From assembly GCA_015057115.1 (NCBI GenBank), contig SVEZ01000009.1:1-64000 (forward strand): 64,000 nt of DNA, written 5' to 3'. This document shows, piece by piece, positions 61,191 to 64,000 of the stretch (the first letter of the stretch is position 1; each line of letters opens with the position of its first letter). This DNA is from Lachnospiraceae bacterium. GTDB taxonomy: Bacteria; Bacillota; Clostridia; Lachnospirales; Lachnospiraceae. The notes beneath the pieces are model-generated. The model was not told the DNA's origin. It was given only the letters and a program-made list of their open reading frames with translations, and made no database searches. A program made the position numbers and the translations under genes.

Positions 61191-61210
61191 CAGAGGGAAT
61201 AGTCCCTCTG
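61191..61210 (-). other. leader hairpin in the toxin mRNA
   Basis: Perfect 8-bp stem CAGAGGGA / TCCCTCTG with a four-base loop, between DRb and the toxin ribosome site. Type I toxin mRNAs often carry a 5' helix that delays translation. Confidence 0.6.
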
Positions 61211-61216
61211 GCGGAG

Positions 61217-61251
61217 GAACCAACCGCCTACCGTTATCTGGTAGCTCTTAT
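61217..61251 (-). repeat. direct repeats DRa/DRb in the toxin mRNA
   Basis: Read on the - strand: ATAAGAGCTACC (61251-61240) and CGGTTGGTTC (61226-61217), matching 60954-60983 on the + strand with one base change. Confidence 0.8.
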
Positions 61252-61257
61252 GCAATC

Positions 61258-61286
61258 AGTATATCATAATTTCAGCGGAATCTCAA
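61258..61286 (-). promoter_or_regulatory. toxin mRNA promoter
   Basis: On the - strand: TTGAGA (61286-61281), a 17-bp spacer and TATACT (61263-61258). The predicted start near 61251 coincides with DRa, as in the antitoxin RNA. Confidence 0.75.
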
Positions 61287-61340
61287 TTGGAAATCGAACA
61301 AATATTCTGGTGTTTTGTGCTCGCCTGCCTCCTACTTTTA

Positions 61341-61349
61341 TGGTATAAT
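61341..61349 (+). promoter_or_regulatory. extended -10 promoter of the secreted repeat protein
   Basis: TG-G-TATAAT (TATAAT at 61344-61349), 58 bases before the start codon; no clear -35. Confidence 0.6.
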
Positions 61350-61406
61350 GGCCTTGTGCGTTGTATTAGGATATGTGGTGCACAAAGAACTAGATGGAGG
61401 ATTAAC

Positions 61407-62201
61407 ATGATTAAGAGATTTACAAAGAAGGGATGCATCGGTCTTGCTCTTGCGTTGGGACTTTTGGTTACTGCGTTAAACCCGGCGACAGGTAAGGCGG
61501 CAGATACAAAGAAAATTGCGCTTAAGACGGAGTATTCCGAAACAAATGACGGTACATGGAGCTTTGATTCCGCCACCAATAATATGCTGAGCGGTTCCAA
61601 CTGCAGAGTTGTTACCGTAAAATCAGCCGGAAGAATGAAAGTATCCGGTTCTGCAAATTCAGATATCCGGATTTATCTGTATAACCAGTATGGTGCCAAG
61701 GAAATTGTAAACCGTTCCACCGGAAGCGGACAGTTTTCCGTTATTGCAAATATTTCCAAGGGAAAACATTACTTAAAGTTCTGGGCGACCGATGGCGGTG
61801 CGGCCAGCATTAACTATAAGGTTACTTTTTCCAAGAATAAGATTTACAAGAATTCCAAGAAAGCCTTAAAGTTCAATAAGTACAACAAGGAATATTTGCG
61901 CGGATGTACGTTTGAATCTGCTTCATCCAATCGGAAAGCATCTGCGAATTGCAGAAAGATTGTTGTTCCGGGAAAGAGAAAGCTGAAACTGGCTGCCTAT
62001 ACCCTTGGAGAAAGCAACTCCGATGTTCGCGTATACATTTATAAAAGCGACGGAAAAGCGGTTCTTTCCAATTGGCAGGTTAAGGATGGAAAGAAGTATA
62101 AGACCATCACTTTGAAAAAAGGAACCTACTATATGAAATTCTGGGAGTGCTTTGGCGAGAATGCAGAATTTCACTATAGATTAAAGCTTAAGAAAAAGTA
62201 A
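61407..62201 (+). CDS. secreted protein with two related beta-domains
   Basis: A 264-residue exported protein. The signal peptide (about 1-33) is MIKRFTKKG, a hydrophobic stretch GLALALGLLVTAL, then GKAAD. Two related units of ~95 residues follow. Each has SNSDVRVYIY or SANSDIRIYLY, then KGTYYMKFW or KGKHYLKFW, resembling the beta-sandwich of bacterial pre-peptidase (PPC-like) domains. No catalytic motif or wall anchor is visible, and the protein is very lysine-rich. It may bind carbohydrate or protein at the cell surface. GGAGGATTAAC precedes the ATG. Confidence 0.72.
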   Translation: MIKRFTKKGCIGLALALGLLVTALNPATGKAADTKKIALKTEYSETNDGTWSFDSATNNMLSGSNCRVVTVKSAGRMKVSGSANSDIRIYLYNQYGAKEIVNRSTGSGQFSVIANISKGKHYLKFWATDGGAASINYKVTFSKNKIYKNSKKALKFNKYNKEYLRGCTFESASSNRKASANCRKIVVPGKRKLKLAAYTLGESNSDVRVYIYKSDGKAVLSNWQVKDGKKYKTITLKKGTYYMKFWECFGENAEFHYRLKLKKK

Positions 62202-62214
62202 ATAGTAAAAAGTT

Positions 62215-62246
62215 AAGGAAATCTTAATAGGTTTCCTTCTTTTTTC
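62215..62246 (+). terminator. terminator
   Basis: AAGGAAA / TTTCCTT arms (62215-62221, 62232-62238) followed by a T-rich run. Confidence 0.75.
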
Positions 62247-62292
62247 TTAAAGATGACAGGGGCTATACTAGGAGCGTGAAGGGAGACGACAA

Positions 62293-62991
62293 ATGCCAAA
62301 CATATTACTTTGCGACGATGAAAAAGACATTGTAAATGCTTTGAAAATCTATCTGTCAGATCCGGATTACCGGATTTTTACTGCTTACAATGGGCAGGAG
62401 GCAGTGGATATGATGGAAAAAGAGGAAATCCATTTAATTCTTTTAGACATCATGATGCCGGTAATGGATGGAATCACGGCAATGGCGAAAATACGAGAGA
62501 AAAGCAATATTCCCATTATTCTTTTGACTGCCAAAAGCGAAGACACGGACAAAATCTTGGGGCTTAATGTGGGCGCGGATGACTATATTACCAAACCCTT
62601 TAATCCCATGGAGGTTTCTGCCAGAGTCCGTTCCCAGTTGAGGCGGTATCTAAGACTGGGGAGTCACGCCACGGAGCCGGAGTGTATCAAGATTGGCGGA
62701 ATTGAATTAAATGACAAGCGAAAAGAGGTACTTTTGGACGGGGATGAGGTTTCCTTAACCCCCAAGGAGTATGAAATCTTAAAGCTTCTCATGAATGAAC
62801 CGGGAAAAGTTTTTTCACCAAAAGACATTTACAAGGCAGTCTGGAACGCGGATCCGCTGGGGGCAGAGAATACGGTTGCGGTTCATATTCGTCACCTTCG
62901 GGAAAAAATCGAGATTGATCCGGCACAGCCCCGCTATTTACAGGTAGTGTTCGGGCAGGGCTACCGGATTGAGAAAGGACGGGAACGATGA
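62293..62991 (+). CDS. OmpR/VanR-type response regulator
   Basis: A 232-residue two-component regulator. The receiver domain (about 1-115) has the acidic pocket LCDDEKD, phosphoacceptor Asp in LILLDIMMP (near residue 52), Thr in LLTAKS and Lys in ITKPF. The winged-helix effector (about 130-230) contains VSLTPKEYEILKLLM and VAVHIRHLREKI. It binds DNA as a phosphorylated dimer. AAGGGAGACG precedes the ATG. It overlaps the sensor kinase gene by four bases (ATGA). The targets are not known from sequence. Confidence 0.93.
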   Translation: MPNILLCDDEKDIVNALKIYLSDPDYRIFTAYNGQEAVDMMEKEEIHLILLDIMMPVMDGITAMAKIREKSNIPIILLTAKSEDTDKILGLNVGADDYITKPFNPMEVSARVRSQLRRYLRLGSHATEPECIKIGGIELNDKRKEVLLDGDEVSLTPKEYEILKLLMNEPGKVFSPKDIYKAVWNADPLGAENTVAVHIRHLREKIEIDPAQPRYLQVVFGQGYRIEKGRER

Positions 62992-64000
62992 AAAACTTTT
63001 TATACTCAGTGGCAGGAAAGACAATACTGATAATCTTTTGTACTCTGCTGCTGGTTGCCAGCCTTCTGTCATTGGTGGGAGGACTGGCCTGTGTGTCCGC
63101 GGATATCTACACAAAGGATGAAGAGGACGTAGAGGAGCAGTTTCAACAAGACTGGGTCAAGGGAATTGCGCACATTTATCTTCAGGATGTACGGCTTAGA
63201 GCAGGACGGGCAACACCGGAAATCATGAAAACAAATAGCGATGCAATCATTGCGGTTTTTGCCTGGAATGAGGAAACGAACGATTATAGTGACTTATGTG
63301 CAATGACAGCAGATTACAGGGAAAATTCAGAAAGCAAGAATGCCAACACTGTATGGCTGGATGGTTATCTCAGTAAAGGAACCCGGTTCCAGATAGAGGC
63401 TTACGATAAAACCGGAAGCCTGAGAACTTCCTTGAAATATCAGGCATTGGCTTTTCGGTATCGTTATGCCCTCTGGTGGATATTTGGTATTTCCGTGCTC
63501 CTGTTAATAGCTGCTTTTGTGACCCTCATGACCGTGTCCGGTAGAAAAACCTGTGGCGGCGAGCTGGTTTGTGGATTAAGCGGAAAAATACCGGTGGATG
63601 GCTTGGTTGCCATTGGTATATGGATGTTGTTTTTGCTTGATGAAATTACCAATCACAGCGGGCCCTTCATCACACTGGGCCCGGATTCAAGTGGAGAGGT
63701 ACTGTTTCCGGTGGTGGTAGTAGGTCTGGTAGGTTGCGGAGTGATTGCTTTCAGCATCCTTACCTGTATGAATATTGCCATTCATTTGAAATTGCGCAAC
63801 CTGATAAAGACAACGATTATTTATCAGGTACTGCACTTGTGTGTGGTTATATTGAAAAAAATGGGTCACGCTCTGGGGACATTTTTTCTGGCAATGCCGC
63901 TGGTACCCAAAACGGTAGGAGTTTTTGCCGGAATCAGCTTGCTGGAAATTATAGGACTAAATATGTTTTTCTATCAGATGGAGCAGGTTATGGTACTGTG
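62988..64000 (+). CDS. polytopic sensor histidine kinase, N-terminal part (cut by window edge)
   Basis: An open frame of 337 full codons running off the right end. It starts MKNFLYSVAGKTILIIFCTL. One membrane helix is at about 10-35, an external stretch of ~115 residues at about 36-150 (DIYTKDEEDVEEQFQQDW), then a second helix near 158-180 and at least four more helices to the edge. The kinase core lies beyond the window. Its role as sensor kinase is inferred from the ATGA overlap with the response regulator gene. The many-helix N-terminus is unusual and recalls the large sensors in Lachnospiraceae two-component pairs. Confidence 0.75.
   Translation, partial: MKNFLYSVAGKTILIIFCTLLLVASLLSLVGGLACVSADIYTKDEEDVEEQFQQDWVKGIAHIYLQDVRLRAGRATPEIMKTNSDAIIAVFAWNEETNDYSDLCAMTADYRENSESKNANTVWLDGYLSKGTRFQIEAYDKTGSLRTSLKYQALAFRYRYALWWIFGISVLLLIAAFVTLMTVSGRKTCGGELVCGLSGKIPVDGLVAIGIWMLFLLDEITNHSGPFITLGPDSSGEVLFPVVVVGLVGCGVIAFSILTCMNIAIHLKLRNLIKTTIIYQVLHLCVVILKKMGHALGTFFLAMPLVPKTVGVFAGISLLEIIGLNMFFYQMEQVMVL

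Overview
The window reads as chromosomal DNA of a motile, anaerobic Gram-positive bacterium of the Clostridia, most like the Lachnospiraceae. This placement is an impression from content and is not tested. The grounds are AGGAGG-type ribosome sites, sigma-A promoters, many ferredoxin-type and redox proteins, a CD1871A-type CXXC mini-protein, five chemoreceptor-type proteins plus a FIST sensor, Gram-positive style secreted repeat proteins, and no outer-membrane genes. No rRNA, tRNA, CRISPR array, IS element or integrase was seen.

Region 1 (about 1-11,000) is an accessory block of small regulators and tailoring or detoxifying enzymes, mostly on the + strand. It holds a membrane protein, an esterase, an XRE regulator fused to a desulfoferrodoxin-like domain, an AraC-GyrI regulator, a MarR-flavodoxin pair, a WYL regulator with VOC, GyrI-like and GNAT-YoaP genes, a DUF3795 protein, a methyltransferase, the wreck of a second AraC-GyrI gene, an MFS exporter and a chloramphenicol-acetyltransferase-like gene. 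Two copies of a ~33-bp MerR-promoter-like sequence bracket most of it. Class II fructose-bisphosphate aldolase follows on the - strand.

Region 2 (12,000-21,300) has a U32-like protein, then a tightly packed seven-gene operon: a sensor-fused MFS transporter, a D-Ala-D-Ala-ligase-like ATP-grasp enzyme, a Cache-HAMP-SpoIIE phosphatase, a SpoT-like HD/kinase fusion, a TlpA-type thioredoxin, a CXXC mini-protein and a NapH-like 4Fe-4S membrane protein.

Region 3 (21,300-39,900) is signalling: an HD-GYP-type protein, a gamma-carbonic anhydrase/TPR-GGDEF/M50 protease operon, a FIST/soluble-receptor pair, three transmembrane chemoreceptors, a DUF1294-DUF4846 fusion, and a Crp/Fnr regulator divergent from a ferredoxin-like gene.

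Region 4 (39,900-60,400) starts with a 42-bp-periodic hairpin repeat array. It continues with a DUF2975/XRE operon, two MATE exporters, a cytidylate-kinase-like gene with aspS, a DUF3990/HTH toxin-antitoxin-like pair, a large secreted CHAP/transglutaminase protein, a beta-propeller/PPTase pair, another chemoreceptor divergent from a hybrid histidine kinase, a ferredoxin-domain aldo/keto reductase and a glycerate kinase.

Region 5 (60,400-64,000) has GC-rich intergenic repeats and a compact locus with the layout of a par/Fst-type type I toxin-antitoxin system. In it, two convergent short RNAs share 5' direct repeats and a bidirectional terminator, and one encodes a 39-residue hydrophobic peptide. 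A secreted two-repeat protein and an OmpR-type two-component system cut by the window edge complete the window. The type I locus, the seven-gene operon and the 42-bp array are the observations most worth following up.
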